A stretch of 64,000 nucleotides of DNA from Streptomyces sp. T12 (GTDB lineage Bacteria > Actinomycetota > Actinomycetes > Streptomycetales > Streptomycetaceae): positions 8,411,001-8,475,000 of the forward strand of contig NZ_CP117866.1 of assembly GCF_028736035.1 (NCBI RefSeq), given 5' to 3'. The position numbers and the translations under genes are program-made. Shown in pieces: positions 1 through 8,458 of the stretch (position 1 is its first letter; each line of letters opens with the position of its first letter). Under the pieces are notes generated by a model, which was not told the origin of the DNA, searched no databases, and saw nothing but the letters and a program-made list of their open reading frames with translations.

Positions 1-45
1 ACCATCCTCCGGACGGCTGACAGGCGCGGACGTCAGAGATTCGTC

Positions 46-1356
46 ATGGTTCGCGAGCCCATTCCCGGGGTGGACCGGACCTACCGTCGGGGCATGGCAC
101 GGACTCCCTCCTCCCCTCCCACTCCCTTCTCTCCCGCCTTCTGGCGCAGCCCGCTGCGCGGCCCCTGGCTGACCTCGGTGCTCGGCGTCGTGCTGCTCGG
201 CGGGATCACGGTGCTGTTCGTGACGGGGCTGGTGTCCTACGCCGCCTACAACCCGAACCTGGCGCCGGTGAACGACAAGACCCCGGACAAGGGGATCCTG
301 GGCTTCTACCTCTTCTCCTGGCCCACCAGCCCGCACTGGCTGTACCGGCTCAACCAGGGCGTCCACGTCACGCTCGGCATCACGTTGATCCCCGTGCTCC
401 TGGCCAAGCTGTGGTCGGTCGTACCGAAGCTCTTCACGCTGCCGCCCGCCCGCTCGCTCGCGCACGCCCTGGAGCGGATCTCGCTGCTGCTTCTCGTCGG
501 GGGCGCCCTGTTCGAGTTCGTGACGGGCGTGCTCAACGTCCAGTTGGACTACATCTTCCCCGGCTCCTTCTACGCCCTGCACTTCTACGGGGCGTGGGTG
601 TTCTTCGCCGCGTTCGTCGTGCACGCCGTGCTGAAGACGCCCATGGCGCTGCGGAATCTGCGGAATCTGCGGGCGGAGGAAAGCGAGTTGGTCTCGAAGA
701 GCGAGTTGGTCTCCCCGGCTCCCGCCGAGCCGACCGTCTCCCGGCGCGGTGCGCTGTGGTTCGTCGGTGGCGGCTCGCTGCTGCTCTTCGGCACGACCGT
801 CGGGCAGAACTTCGACGGGGCCCTGCGCCGGACCGCCCTCCTCGCCCCGCACGGCGGCGCCGAACCGGGCAGCGGGCCGGGCGGCTTCCAGATCAACAAG
901 ACGGCCGCGTACGCGGGGATCCGCGAGGCCGACACGAACGAGGAGGCGTGGCGGCTGGTGATCGTGGGGCGGGACGGGCGGACCGTCCGCCTCGGCCGGG
1001 CCGACCTGCTCGACATGCCCCTGCACAGCGCGGCGTTGCCCATCGCCTGCGTGGAGGGCTGGTCGACGTCCGACCAGTGGTGGCGCGGGGTACGGCTGCG
1101 GGACCTCGCGGCGCTGGTCGGCCACGACGAGGAGCCGCCCGACGTCCTTGTGGAGTCGCTGCAGCGGCGCGGTGCCTTCCGGCGGGCCGCCCTGCGCGCC
1201 AACCAGGTCGCCGACTCCCGTTCCCTGCTCGCCCTGTTCGTCAACGGCGAGGACCTGACCCCCGACCACGGTTACCCGGCGCGGATCATCGTGCCCGCCG
1301 CGCCCGGTGTGCTGAACACCAAGTGGGTGGCGCGGATGACGTTCGGAGACCTGTGA
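46..1356 (+). CDS. Membrane molybdopterin-dependent oxidoreductase (sulfite-oxidase-like fold with cytochrome b561-like N-terminus)
   Basis: The N-terminal half (about residues 38-215) has several hydrophobic helices with histidines and resembles a di-haem cytochrome b561-type membrane anchor. A further hydrophobic helix follows near residue 240. The C-terminal part (about 285-436) looks like the molybdopterin domain of the sulfite oxidase/YedY type, with the motif ACVEGWS; its Cys, about residue 335, is the expected molybdenum ligand. Such fusions are thought to pass electrons between the membrane and an extracytoplasmic molybdenum centre; the substrate is unknown. The ATG at 94 is an alternative start that would remove 16 residues. 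The stop overlaps the next ATG (TGATG), so the pair is probably co-translated. Confidence 0.85.
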   Translation: MVREPIPGVDRTYRRGMARTPSSPPTPFSPAFWRSPLRGPWLTSVLGVVLLGGITVLFVTGLVSYAAYNPNLAPVNDKTPDKGILGFYLFSWPTSPHWLYRLNQGVHVTLGITLIPVLLAKLWSVVPKLFTLPPARSLAHALERISLLLLVGGALFEFVTGVLNVQLDYIFPGSFYALHFYGAWVFFAAFVVHAVLKTPMALRNLRNLRAEESELVSKSELVSPAPAEPTVSRRGALWFVGGGSLLLFGTTVGQNFDGALRRTALLAPHGGAEPGSGPGGFQINKTAAYAGIREADTNEEAWRLVIVGRDGRTVRLGRADLLDMPLHSAALPIACVEGWSTSDQWWRGVRLRDLAALVGHDEEPPDVLVESLQRRGAFRRAALRANQVADSRSLLALFVNGEDLTPDHGYPARIIVPAAPGVLNTKWVARMTFGDL

Positions 1357-1826
1357 TGCGACGACCGAGGTTTGCTCTGGGCAGCCCTCTTCAACTCCTC
1401 CTGCTGGTCAGCTCGTTCGCGCTCGCCGGATATGCGGGGGTGCGGCTGCTGGAGGGGGACTGGTTCGAGGTCGCGCTGTGGTTCGTGGGGGCGGCGATCC
1501 TCCATGACCTCGTGCTGCTGCCGCTGTACGGGGCGGCGGACCAGGTCCTGCTACGAGGGTTCGAGGCGGCCGGACACCGACGGTGGGTGTCATACGTCCG
1601 CGTCCCCGCCGCACTCTCCCTGCTGCTCCTGCTGGTCTGGTTCCCGCTGATCAGCGGCCGGGTCGCGGACCGCTACGCCTCCGGCACCGGCCTGTCCGCC
1701 GACGGCTTCGCGGCCCGCTGGCTGCTGATCACCGCCGTGCTCTTCGGCGGCTCGGCGGTGCTGCTCGTGCTGCGGTGGCGACGACTGCGCAGGGCGGCGA
1801 AGGAGCGGCCGCCGGCCGTCCACTGA
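1356..1826 (+). CDS. Small four-helix membrane protein
   Basis: A 156-residue protein with hydrophobic segments near residues 10-28, 36-56, 78-98 and 122-143 and a basic C-terminal tail. Its ATG overlaps the stop of the molybdoenzyme gene, so it is probably a partner or membrane accessory of that enzyme. I do not recognise a named family. Its last 154 bases are overlapped antisense by the end of the methyltransferase reading frame from the opposite strand, an unusually long convergent overlap. Confidence 0.75.
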   Translation: MRRPRFALGSPLQLLLLVSSFALAGYAGVRLLEGDWFEVALWFVGAAILHDLVLLPLYGAADQVLLRGFEAAGHRRWVSYVRVPAALSLLLLLVWFPLISGRVADRYASGTGLSADGFAARWLLITAVLFGGSAVLLVLRWRRLRRAAKERPPAVH

Positions 1827-2515
1827 TCGACGGCCCGCCAGCCGGCGCGCTCCGCGTGCCGCAGCAGGGCGGGCGTGCCGAGCCGGGCCCAGGGGAAGGC
1901 GGTGCCGGTGGCGCCGCGGGCATCGGTGACGTGGACCTGGACCCGTTCGTCGAGGTCCAGGTCCAGCAACGTCTCGGCGATCAACAGGCCGCCCGGGGCG
2001 AGGAGTTGTGTCATCCGGGAGAGCAGGGCGGCCGGGTCGCCGCCGATGCCGACGTTGCCGTCGATGAGGAGGGCGGTGCCCCAGCGGCCCTCGCCGGGGA
2101 GCGGGTCGAAGACGGAGCGGCGCAACGCCGGGCCACCGAGCCGCACGGTGCGGGTGACGGCGGCCTCGCTGACGTCGATGCCGAGCACGCGGCGTCCCTG
2201 CCGGCCCAATGCCGCCACCAGCCTCCCCGGCCCGCAGCCGACGTCCAGCACCGCACCCTCACAGCGCCGCAGCACCTCCAGATCCGCCGCGTCGGCGTCC
2301 GCGCACCACCGCTCCACTTCGAGCGGCAGCAGCCAGCCGTCGGGGCGGCGCAGGAAAAGGGGGCCCTGGCCGGTGCGAAGGGCGTGGGAGTACGGGTCGG
2401 CGGACCATGTGCGGTCGGCGGACCGTCCCGCGGTGCCGTCGGCGTCCGTGCCGGTGCCGGTCGGGGCGGGCCGGCGGGTGATCCACGCCGCCGTGGCCTC
2501 CCGCAGGCCACTCAT
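1673..2515 (-). CDS. Class I SAM-dependent methyltransferase
   Basis: Residues about 92-105 carry the classical SAM-binding motif I (VLDVGCGPGRL), followed by the acidic motif GIDVS. The start is the ATG at 2515, which overlaps the preceding DUF2064 stop (ATGA), so translation is coupled. It is the third gene of a GT2/DUF2064/methyltransferase operon, which suggests it methylates a small glycosylated or lipid-linked product; the substrate cannot be told. The last 40 or so residues are Ser/Arg/Pro-rich and lie antisense to the neighbouring membrane-protein gene, so the true functional end may be the globular part near the middle of that overlap. Confidence 0.82.
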   Translation of the reverse strand: MSGLREATAAWITRRPAPTGTGTDADGTAGRSADRTWSADPYSHALRTGQGPLFLRRPDGWLLPLEVERWCADADAADLEVLRRCEGAVLDVGCGPGRLVAALGRQGRRVLGIDVSEAAVTRTVRLGGPALRRSVFDPLPGEGRWGTALLIDGNVGIGGDPAALLSRMTQLLAPGGLLIAETLLDLDLDERVQVHVTDARGATGTAFPWARLGTPALLRHAERAGWRAVDQWTAGGRSFAALRSRRHRSTSSTAEPPKSTAVISSQRAAKPSADRPVPEA

Positions 2516-3123
2516 CGGTCCGCCGCCGGGGCGAGGTGCGCCAGCGTCGTCGCGAACCGGCTGCCCGGGGTCGCCTTGGCGACCAGGTCGGCGTCGTACG
2601 CCGTGTCGACGTCCCGTAGGCACGGCAGGTCGCGCACCCGCAGGTCCGCGAGGCGGGCGCGCTGTACGGCGCCGGTCCGCGGCGTCGACATCGGTACGCC
2701 CCGCAGCCGCACCGGGTCCGGTTCGGCCAGCCCCAGGGCCCAGAAGCCGCCGTCCTCGGCGGGGCCGAAGCAGGCGTCGCAGCCGTCCCAGTCCACCGTC
2801 AGCAGATCCGGCGTCACCTGCGGGGTGTCCATGCCGATGAGCAGCGCCGGGCCGTCGCAGCCCGCGAAGGCGGCCGCCAGCCGTTCGTCGAGACCGCCCG
2901 CGCACTGCTGTACGACCTCGAAGCCGGGCGGCAACCAAGGGCCCGGCGCCCCGTCCAGGACCAGCACCCGGCGCCGTGCGGGCGTGCGCGCCACGGCGTC
3001 CAGCGTGTCCGCGAGGGCCGCCTCCGCGAGCGCGGCCGCCTCCTTGGGCGTGAAGGGCGGCGTCAGCCTGGTCTTCACCCGGCCCGGCCGGGGCTCCTTG
3101 GCGATGACGAGGAGGGTGGTCAC
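2512..3123 (-). CDS. DUF2064 / TIGR04282-type nucleotidyl-glycosyltransferase-like protein
   Basis: A 203-residue protein opening with TTLLVIAKEPRPGRVKTRL, the hallmark of DUF2064 proteins, which have a GT-A-like fold related to CofC/MobA nucleotidyltransferases. Further motifs are LLIGMDTPQVTPDLL and FGPAEDGGFWALGL. NCBI families pair this protein with a GT2 enzyme under an 'arsenosugar biosynthesis' label; I recall this name from annotation practice and do not see evidence for arsenic chemistry here. The GTG start overlaps the stop of the GT2 gene (GTGA), and its own stop overlaps the methyltransferase start (ATGA). Confidence 0.85.
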   Translation of the reverse strand: MTTLLVIAKEPRPGRVKTRLTPPFTPKEAAALAEAALADTLDAVARTPARRRVLVLDGAPGPWLPPGFEVVQQCAGGLDERLAAAFAGCDGPALLIGMDTPQVTPDLLTVDWDGCDACFGPAEDGGFWALGLAEPDPVRLRGVPMSTPRTGAVQRARLADLRVRDLPCLRDVDTAYDADLVAKATPGSRFATTLAHLAPAADR

Positions 3124-3953
3124 GGGCGGGTTCCCTTCTGCGCGGGGGTGCCCGGTCGGGCGTCGGGGCTTTCGGTGGGGCCAGGTCCAGGTCCAGGTCC
3201 AGGTCCAGGTCCAGGTCCGGATTCGGGCTCGACATCGGCCCCGGCCCGCCCTCCGTCCTCCGCCAGCACCCGGCTCATGTCCCGCACCGCCTGCCACGTC
3301 CCCCGCCAGGTCCCCGTCACCTTCGACGCACCCGTGCGCGGCAGGTACGGCACGTCGTACTCGGCGATGCGCCAGCCCGCGTCGGCGGCGCGGACGACCA
3401 TCTGGAGCGGGTAGCCGCTGCGCCGGTCCGTCAGGTCCAGGGCGAGCAACTGCTCGCGGCGGGCGGCCCGCAGGGGTCCGAGGTCGTGCAGGCGCAGGCC
3501 GGTGCGGCGGCGGAGGAGGCGGGCGAGGGCGAGGTTGCCGACGCGGGCGTGCGGCGGCCAGGCCCCGCGGGCCCGGGGGCGACGCCGGCCCAGGACGAGG
3601 TCGGCCTCGTCCGCCGCGATCCGCCGTACGAAGGGCACCAGGCCGCCCGGGTCGAGCGAGGCGTCGCAGTCGCAGAAGCAGACGATGTCGGCCGTGGCGG
3701 CGCTCAGCCCCGCGTGGCAGGCGGCGCCGAAACCGCGTCGCTCCTCGTGCACGACGGTCGCGCCGAGCGCGCGGGCGACGGCGGCCGAGCCGTCCGTGGA
3801 GCCGTTGTCCACGACGAGGGCCCGCCAGCCGGGCGGGATGCGCTCCAGGACCCAGGGCAGCGCCTCGGCCTCGTCGAGACAGGGAAGCACGACGTCGACG
3901 GACGCCGTGCAAGGTTCACTCGCTGTTGCGGAGGGGGTCGTCACGGCTTTCAC
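3120..3953 (-). CDS. Family 2 glycosyltransferase
   Basis: A 277-residue cytoplasmic GT-A enzyme. It has VDVVLPCLDEAEALPWVL at the N-terminus, the nucleotide-binding VVDNGSTDGS near residue 50 and a DCDAS metal-binding DXD-like motif near residue 93. No C-terminal membrane helix is seen, unlike dolichyl-phosphate mannose synthase fusions. The C-terminal tail contains a run of Gly-Pro repeats encoded by a six-copy hexanucleotide repeat. It is the first gene of a three-gene coupled operon divergent from a response-regulator gene. Probable role: transfer of a sugar to a lipid or small-molecule acceptor; the acceptor is unknown. Confidence 0.88.
   Translation of the reverse strand: MKAVTTPSATASEPCTASVDVVLPCLDEAEALPWVLERIPPGWRALVVDNGSTDGSAAVARALGATVVHEERRGFGAACHAGLSAATADIVCFCDCDASLDPGGLVPFVRRIAADEADLVLGRRRPRARGAWPPHARVGNLALARLLRRRTGLRLHDLGPLRAARREQLLALDLTDRRSGYPLQMVVRAADAGWRIAEYDVPYLPRTGASKVTGTWRGTWQAVRDMSRVLAEDGGRAGADVEPESGPGPGPGPGPGPGPTESPDARPGTPAQKGTRP
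3181..3216. repeat. Six tandem copies of ccaggt within the GT2 gene
   Basis: Perfect hexanucleotide repeat units run from 3181 to 3216 and encode alternating Gly-Pro on the minus strand. Such perfect arrays can change copy number by slippage; each step adds or removes two residues without shifting the frame. Confidence 0.95.
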
Positions 3954-4057
3954 CCTACGAGCGCGAACAGGGCATATCGGACGGCGGCTCCTTACGAAAC
4001 AAGGACGTCGGGCGGCCGACGGCGCCGCATGCGCGCGCCGGGTGCGAGGCTGGCGGC

Positions 4058-4795
4058 ATGGAGCAGCAACAGCCGTACCCGCAGGCCGGGGCCAGGGTTC
4101 TCGTGGTCGACGACGACCCCACCGTCGCCGAGATCGTCTCCGGGTACCTCGACCGCGCCGGATACGTCGTGGACCGCGCGGGCGACGGCCCCGACGCCCT
4201 CGCCCGGGCCGCCGCGCACTGGCCCGACCTCGTCGTCCTCGACCTGATGCTGCCCGGCATGGACGGCCTGGAGGTGTGCCGCCGGATGCGCGGCCAGGGA
4301 CCCGTGCCGGTCATCATGCTCACCGCGCGCGGCGACGAGGACGACCGCATCCTCGGCCTGGAGGTCGGTGCCGACGACTACGTCACCAAGCCCTTCAGTC
4401 CCCGCGAACTCGTCCTGCGCGTCGAGTCCGTGCTGCGCCGCACCCGGCCCGCCGAGCCGTCCAAGACCTTGCGCGCCGCGGGCCTCTCGGTCGACCCGGC
4501 GGCCCGCCGCGCCGTCAAGGACGGCAGCGAACTCGCCCTCACCATCCGCGAGTTCGACCTCCTCGCCTTCTTCCTGCGCCACCCCGGCCGGGTCTACAGC
4601 CGTGAGGACCTGATGCGCGAGGTGTGGGGCTGGGACTTCGGCGACCTGTCGACCGTCACCGTCCACGTCCGCCGCCTGCGCGGCAAGGTGGAGGACGACC
4701 CGGCCAGGCCCCGGCTCATCCAGACCGTGTGGGGCGTCGGCTACCGCTTCGACGCGACCGGCAGCACCGCTTCCGCTCCCGACGGCGAGGTGTGA
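4058..4795 (+). CDS. OmpR/PhoB-family response regulator
   Basis: A 245-residue protein with an N-terminal receiver domain: the acidic triad VDDD near residue 18, the phospho-acceptor Asp62 in VVLDLMLPGMDG, and the conserved Lys in TKPF. A C-terminal winged-helix domain follows (SREDLMREVWGWDFGDLSTV, VWGVGYRFD). The ATG at 4058 begins just before the receiver domain. It is paired with the kinase gene immediately downstream and divergent from the GT2 operon, which is a plausible target. Confidence 0.92.
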   Translation: MEQQQPYPQAGARVLVVDDDPTVAEIVSGYLDRAGYVVDRAGDGPDALARAAAHWPDLVVLDLMLPGMDGLEVCRRMRGQGPVPVIMLTARGDEDDRILGLEVGADDYVTKPFSPRELVLRVESVLRRTRPAEPSKTLRAAGLSVDPAARRAVKDGSELALTIREFDLLAFFLRHPGRVYSREDLMREVWGWDFGDLSTVTVHVRRLRGKVEDDPARPRLIQTVWGVGYRFDATGSTASAPDGEV

Positions 4796-4797
4796 CG

Positions 4798-5910
4798 ATG
4801 CGCGACACCCTCCTCATCGCCCTCTTCGCCTTCCTCGGCGCCGCCGCGGCCGGCCTGGTCGGCGCCTGCGTGCTCCTGCTGATCCGGCGCCGCTCGCTCA
4901 TCGCCCACCTCGCCGTGGTCGCCGGCGTCGCCGTCACCGCGATGCTCGCCGGCACACTCGCCGTCGCGCAGGCGATGTTCCTGTCCGGACACGACCTGAG
5001 CGTCGTCACGACCGTCGTCGCCATGGCCGCCGTGGTCTCGCTCGCCACCGCCCTGCTGCTCGGCCGCTGGGTCGCCGACCGCAGCCACGCCCTCGCGCTC
5101 GCCGCCCGCTCCTTCGGCGACGGCGGCGACTTCACCTCGCCCGACGGCCCCGCCACCGCCGAACTCGCCGCGCTGAGCCGCGAGTTGGAGGCGACCAGCG
5201 CCAGACTCGCCGAGTCCCGCGAGCGCGAACGCGCCCTGGAGTCCTCGCGGCGTGAACTCGTCGCCTGGATCTCCCACGATCTGCGCACCCCGCTGGCCGG
5301 CCTGCGCGCGATGGCGGAGGCCCTGGAGGACGGGGTGGCCGCCGACCCCGACCGCTACCTCAAGCAGATCCGCATGGAGGTCGAGCGCCTCAACGGCATG
5401 GTCGGCGACCTCTTCGAGCTGTCCCGTATCCACGCCGGCACCCTGACGCTCTCGCTCGCCCGGATGTCCCTGTACGACCTCGTCGGCGACGCCCTCTCGG
5501 GCGCGGACGCGCTGGCCCGCGAACACGGGGTCCGGCTCGTCGGCGACGGGGTCGAACCGGTGCCGGTGCGGGTGGACGGCAAGGAGATGAGCCGGGTGCT
5601 GGGCAACCTGCTGGTCAACGCCATCCGGCGCACCCCGGCCGATGGCACGGTCGCCGTCGCCGCCGAACGCGTCCCCGAGGGCGTGATGCTGTCCGTCACG
5701 GACAGCTGCGGCGGGATCCCCGAGGAGGACCTGCCCCGCGTCTTCGACACCGGCTGGCGCGGCACCCACGCCCGCACACCCCCGGCCGGCGCGGGGCTCG
5801 GCCTCGCCATCGTGCGGGGCATCGTCGAGGCGCACGACGGGCGGGCCACGGTACGGAACGTCCCCGGTGGCTGCCGCTTCGAGGTGGTGCTGCCCGCTGC
5901 CGCTTCCTGA
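4798..5910 (+). CDS. Membrane sensor histidine kinase
   Basis: About 370 residues. Two or three N-terminal membrane helices (about 4-30, 36-60 and 68-90) are followed by a HAMP-like linker. A DHp domain contains the phospho-acceptor His in SHDLRTPLAGL, and the ATPase domain has an N box (NLLVNAIRRTP) and G boxes (DSCGGIPEEDL, GAGLGLAIVRGIV). There is no sizeable extracellular sensor domain, so it probably senses a membrane or envelope signal. The ATG at 4798 lies two bases after the response-regulator stop; a GTG at 4792 that overlaps that stop is an alternative. Partner of the upstream regulator. Confidence 0.9.
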   Translation: MRDTLLIALFAFLGAAAAGLVGACVLLLIRRRSLIAHLAVVAGVAVTAMLAGTLAVAQAMFLSGHDLSVVTTVVAMAAVVSLATALLLGRWVADRSHALALAARSFGDGGDFTSPDGPATAELAALSRELEATSARLAESRERERALESSRRELVAWISHDLRTPLAGLRAMAEALEDGVAADPDRYLKQIRMEVERLNGMVGDLFELSRIHAGTLTLSLARMSLYDLVGDALSGADALAREHGVRLVGDGVEPVPVRVDGKEMSRVLGNLLVNAIRRTPADGTVAVAAERVPEGVMLSVTDSCGGIPEEDLPRVFDTGWRGTHARTPPAGAGLGLAIVRGIVEAHDGRATVRNVPGGCRFEVVLPAAAS

Positions 5911-5927
5911 ATGCGGGCAGCACCACC
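5883..5927. terminator. Bidirectional terminator hairpin between convergent genes
   Basis: A perfect 15-bp stem (5883-5897 with 5913-5927) surrounds a 15-nt loop. Its left arm overlaps the last codons of the histidine-kinase gene. It sits between that gene and the convergent epimerase gene, so it can end transcription from both sides. There is no U-tract, as is common in Streptomyces. Confidence 0.75.
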
Positions 5928-5940
5928 GGTCCGAGGCAGA

Positions 5941-6951
5941 CTACGCCCCCCGCGATCCGGCGTCCGCGAACTCCCGCATCCCCTGCGCGAACCCCGTCTC
6001 GGGCTTCCACCCCAACTCCGCCCGCAGCCGCGAGGAGTCCGCCGTGATGTGCCGCACGTCGCCCAGCCGGTACTCCCCGGTCACCACCGGTTCGGGCCCG
6101 CCGTACGCCGCCGCGAGCGCCCGTGCCATCTCGCCGACGGTGTGCGGGTCGCCGCTGCCGGTGTTGTACGCCGTGAGCGCGCCCTCCGGCAGGGCTGCCG
6201 AACCCGCCTCCAGCGCGACCACGTTGGCGGCGGCCACATCCCGTACGTGGACGAAGTCCCGGCGCTGGCGGCCGTCCTCGAAGACCCGCGGGGCCGCACC
6301 GCGTGCGAGTGCCGAGCGGAAGAAGGAGGCGACCCCGGCGTAGGGGGTGTCGCGGGGCATGCCCGGACCGTAGACGTTGTGGTAGCGCAGCGACACCGCC
6401 GTGCCGCCCGTCGCGCGCGCCCATGCCGCCGCCAGGTGCTCCTGGGCGAGCTTGGTCGTCGCGTACACGTTGCGGGGATCGACCGGGGCGTCCTCCGCCA
6501 CCAGGCCGGGCGCGAGGGCGGCGCCGCACACCGGGCAGGCAGGCTCGAAGCGCCCCGCGTCCAGGTCGGCGACGGCGCGCGGGCCCGGCCGTACGACGCC
6601 GTGCCGTGCGCACGCGTACCGCCCCTCCCCGTACACCACCATCGACCCGGCCAGCACCAGCCGCCGTACACCCGTGTCGGCCATGGCGGTGAGCAGTACG
6701 GCCGTGCCGAGGTCGTTGCGGGAGACGTACTCCGCGGCGTCGCGGAAGCCGACGCCGAGGCCGACCATCGCGGCCTGGTGGCACACCGCGTCGACGCCGC
6801 TCAGGGCGTCGCGGACGGTGGAGGGGTTGCGTACGTCCGCTTCGGGGGCGGCGCGGACGTCGTACACCACGGGCTCGTGCCCGTGCGCGGTGAGCGCCTC
6901 GACGACATGGGATCCGATGAACCCGGCACCGCCGGTGACCAGTACACGCAT
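5941..6951 (-). CDS. NAD-dependent nucleotide-sugar epimerase/dehydratase (extended SDR)
   Basis: A 336-residue Rossmann enzyme. The NAD-binding motif TGGAGFIG is at residues 6-13, and the catalytic YATTK sits near the middle with an upstream serine (AGSMVVYG). An insert of about 35 residues before the Tyr motif carries Cys/His pairs (YACARHG and CPVCGAAL), which looks like a small zinc site; to my recollection this occurs in some dTDP-rhamnose 4-epimerase-like enzymes. Probable role: sugar-nucleotide modification for a glycan. The gene lies 52 bases downstream of the second histidine kinase on the same strand and could be its last cistron. Confidence 0.85.
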   Translation of the reverse strand: MRVLVTGGAGFIGSHVVEALTAHGHEPVVYDVRAAPEADVRNPSTVRDALSGVDAVCHQAAMVGLGVGFRDAAEYVSRNDLGTAVLLTAMADTGVRRLVLAGSMVVYGEGRYACARHGVVRPGPRAVADLDAGRFEPACPVCGAALAPGLVAEDAPVDPRNVYATTKLAQEHLAAAWARATGGTAVSLRYHNVYGPGMPRDTPYAGVASFFRSALARGAAPRVFEDGRQRRDFVHVRDVAAANVVALEAGSAALPEGALTAYNTGSGDPHTVGEMARALAAAYGGPEPVVTGEYRLGDVRHITADSSRLRAELGWKPETGFAQGMREFADAGSRGA

Positions 6952-7003
6952 GCGCTCACGCTAGGGCGGCGAGGGGCGTTTCGGCCGTGCGGCGCCGGTC
7001 ATG

Positions 7004-8458
7004 TCACGGGTCCGTAAGACGTCCGAGCGTGAGCGGGATCGTCACCGTGAACACCGTCGCCCCCGGCTCGCTGGTCAGGTCGATCCGGCCGCCGTGGGCG
7101 TGGATCAGGGACTGGGCCACCGCCAGGCCCAGGCCGCTGCCGCCGCGGTCGCGGCTGCGGGCCTTGTCGACGCGGTAGAAGCGGTCGAAGACGCGTTCCC
7201 GGTCGGCGGGCGGGATGCCGGGGCCGGCGTCGGCGACGCGGACCTGGGCCGTGCCGTTGGCGACCGAGACGGCCACGGAGACCGGGGTGCCGGACGGGGT
7301 GTGCATCGCCGCGTTGGTGAGGAGGTTGTCCAGGACCTGGCGGACGCGCTGGGGGTCCAGACGGAGCCTGAGGGAACCGGGGCCGGGGGCCACCGTCAGC
7401 GGGTGGTCGGCGTGCGTGACCCGGAACGCGTCCGCCGCCTGCTCGACCAGCTCCACCAGGTCCGCCTCCTGCGGGCGCAGCGGAGTCTCGACCTCCGCGG
7501 CGTCCAGGCGGGCGAGCAGCAGCAGGTCGTCGAGCAGGAAGCCCATGCGGGCGGCCTCGGCGCGCAGCCGGGCCAGGTGCTTCTCCCGCTCCTCGGGGGC
7601 GTTGGCGGCCGCGTACTGGAAGAGGTCGGCGTAGCCCCGTACCGACATCAGCGGGGTGCGCAGCTCGTGCGAGGCGTCCGCCACGAAGCGGCGCAGGCGC
7701 TGTTCCGCCTCCGCCCGTACCGCGAGGCAGTCGTCGATGTGCTCCAGCATCGTGTTGAACGCGGTACGCAGCTCCTCGACCTCGGGCCCGCCACTGCGCC
7801 CGTCGTGCCGCACCGGCAGCCGTGCCGAGTCCGTCAGATCGTGCGAGGTGATGCCGCGGGCGGTGTGCGCCATGTCGCTCAGCGGCTTGAGGCCCCGCCG
7901 CAGCATCCCCCGCCCGAAGACGACGAGGGCCAGCAGCGCCAGCCCGAAGGTGACCACCTGGATGGTGATCAGCTGGCCCACGGTGTCCTCGATGTCCTCC
8001 ATGGGCGCGGCGCTGACCAGCACCACGCCGGGCTCGACCTCGCAGGCGCGCAGCCGGTACTCGCCCTTGTCCCGCAGGTGCTCGGTGCGCACCAGCTCCG
8101 TGTGAGCGGTGGTCTGTGCCTGGGCGAGGGAAGTGAAGTCGTCCACGTCCTCCGGCAGGTCGGCGGGGTCCTCGGGCCTGCGGAGCTCGGGCGTGCCGTC
8201 CCCCACGTCGTACACGGCGTAGAACCAGCTGTAGTACTTCTTGCCCGAGAGCGTGCCGTAGTCCGCGATGCTCTTGGACTGGGCGATCTGGCCCTGCGCG
8301 AGCTGCGTGTCCAGCTGGGCCGACAGGTAGTCCCGCATGTACGTCGTCAGGGCGGTGCCGACGACGCCGAACACGACCAGGGACAGCACGCCGAGACCCA
8401 GCGCCAGCCGGGTCCCGAGCCGCATCGCGCGGTACGCCCGCAGCAGCCGCCCGATCAC
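7004..8458 (-). CDS. Membrane sensor histidine kinase with periplasmic sensor domain
   Basis: A 484-residue classical kinase. A first membrane helix near residues 17-40 and a second near 160-185 bracket an extracytoplasmic domain of about 120 residues. HAMP, DHp (DASHELRTPLMSV, with the phospho-acceptor His) and HATPase domains follow, with NLLTNAAMHTP and GSGLGLAVAQSL. The GTG at 8458 overlaps the stop of the response-regulator gene (GTGA), so the pair is translationally coupled. The pair is divergent from the flavin electron-transfer operon at 9321 and probably controls it. Confidence 0.92.
   Translation of the reverse strand: MIGRLLRAYRAMRLGTRLALGLGVLSLVVFGVVGTALTTYMRDYLSAQLDTQLAQGQIAQSKSIADYGTLSGKKYYSWFYAVYDVGDGTPELRRPEDPADLPEDVDDFTSLAQAQTTAHTELVRTEHLRDKGEYRLRACEVEPGVVLVSAAPMEDIEDTVGQLITIQVVTFGLALLALVVFGRGMLRRGLKPLSDMAHTARGITSHDLTDSARLPVRHDGRSGGPEVEELRTAFNTMLEHIDDCLAVRAEAEQRLRRFVADASHELRTPLMSVRGYADLFQYAAANAPEEREKHLARLRAEAARMGFLLDDLLLLARLDAAEVETPLRPQEADLVELVEQAADAFRVTHADHPLTVAPGPGSLRLRLDPQRVRQVLDNLLTNAAMHTPSGTPVSVAVSVANGTAQVRVADAGPGIPPADRERVFDRFYRVDKARSRDRGGSGLGLAVAQSLIHAHGGRIDLTSEPGATVFTVTIPLTLGRLTDP

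Noticed and set aside
1583..4057. Plus-strand frame upstream of the response regulator
   Set aside because: It is in frame with the regulator but antisense to the GT2 operon; the receiver domain begins at 4058 and the upstream part is low-complexity.
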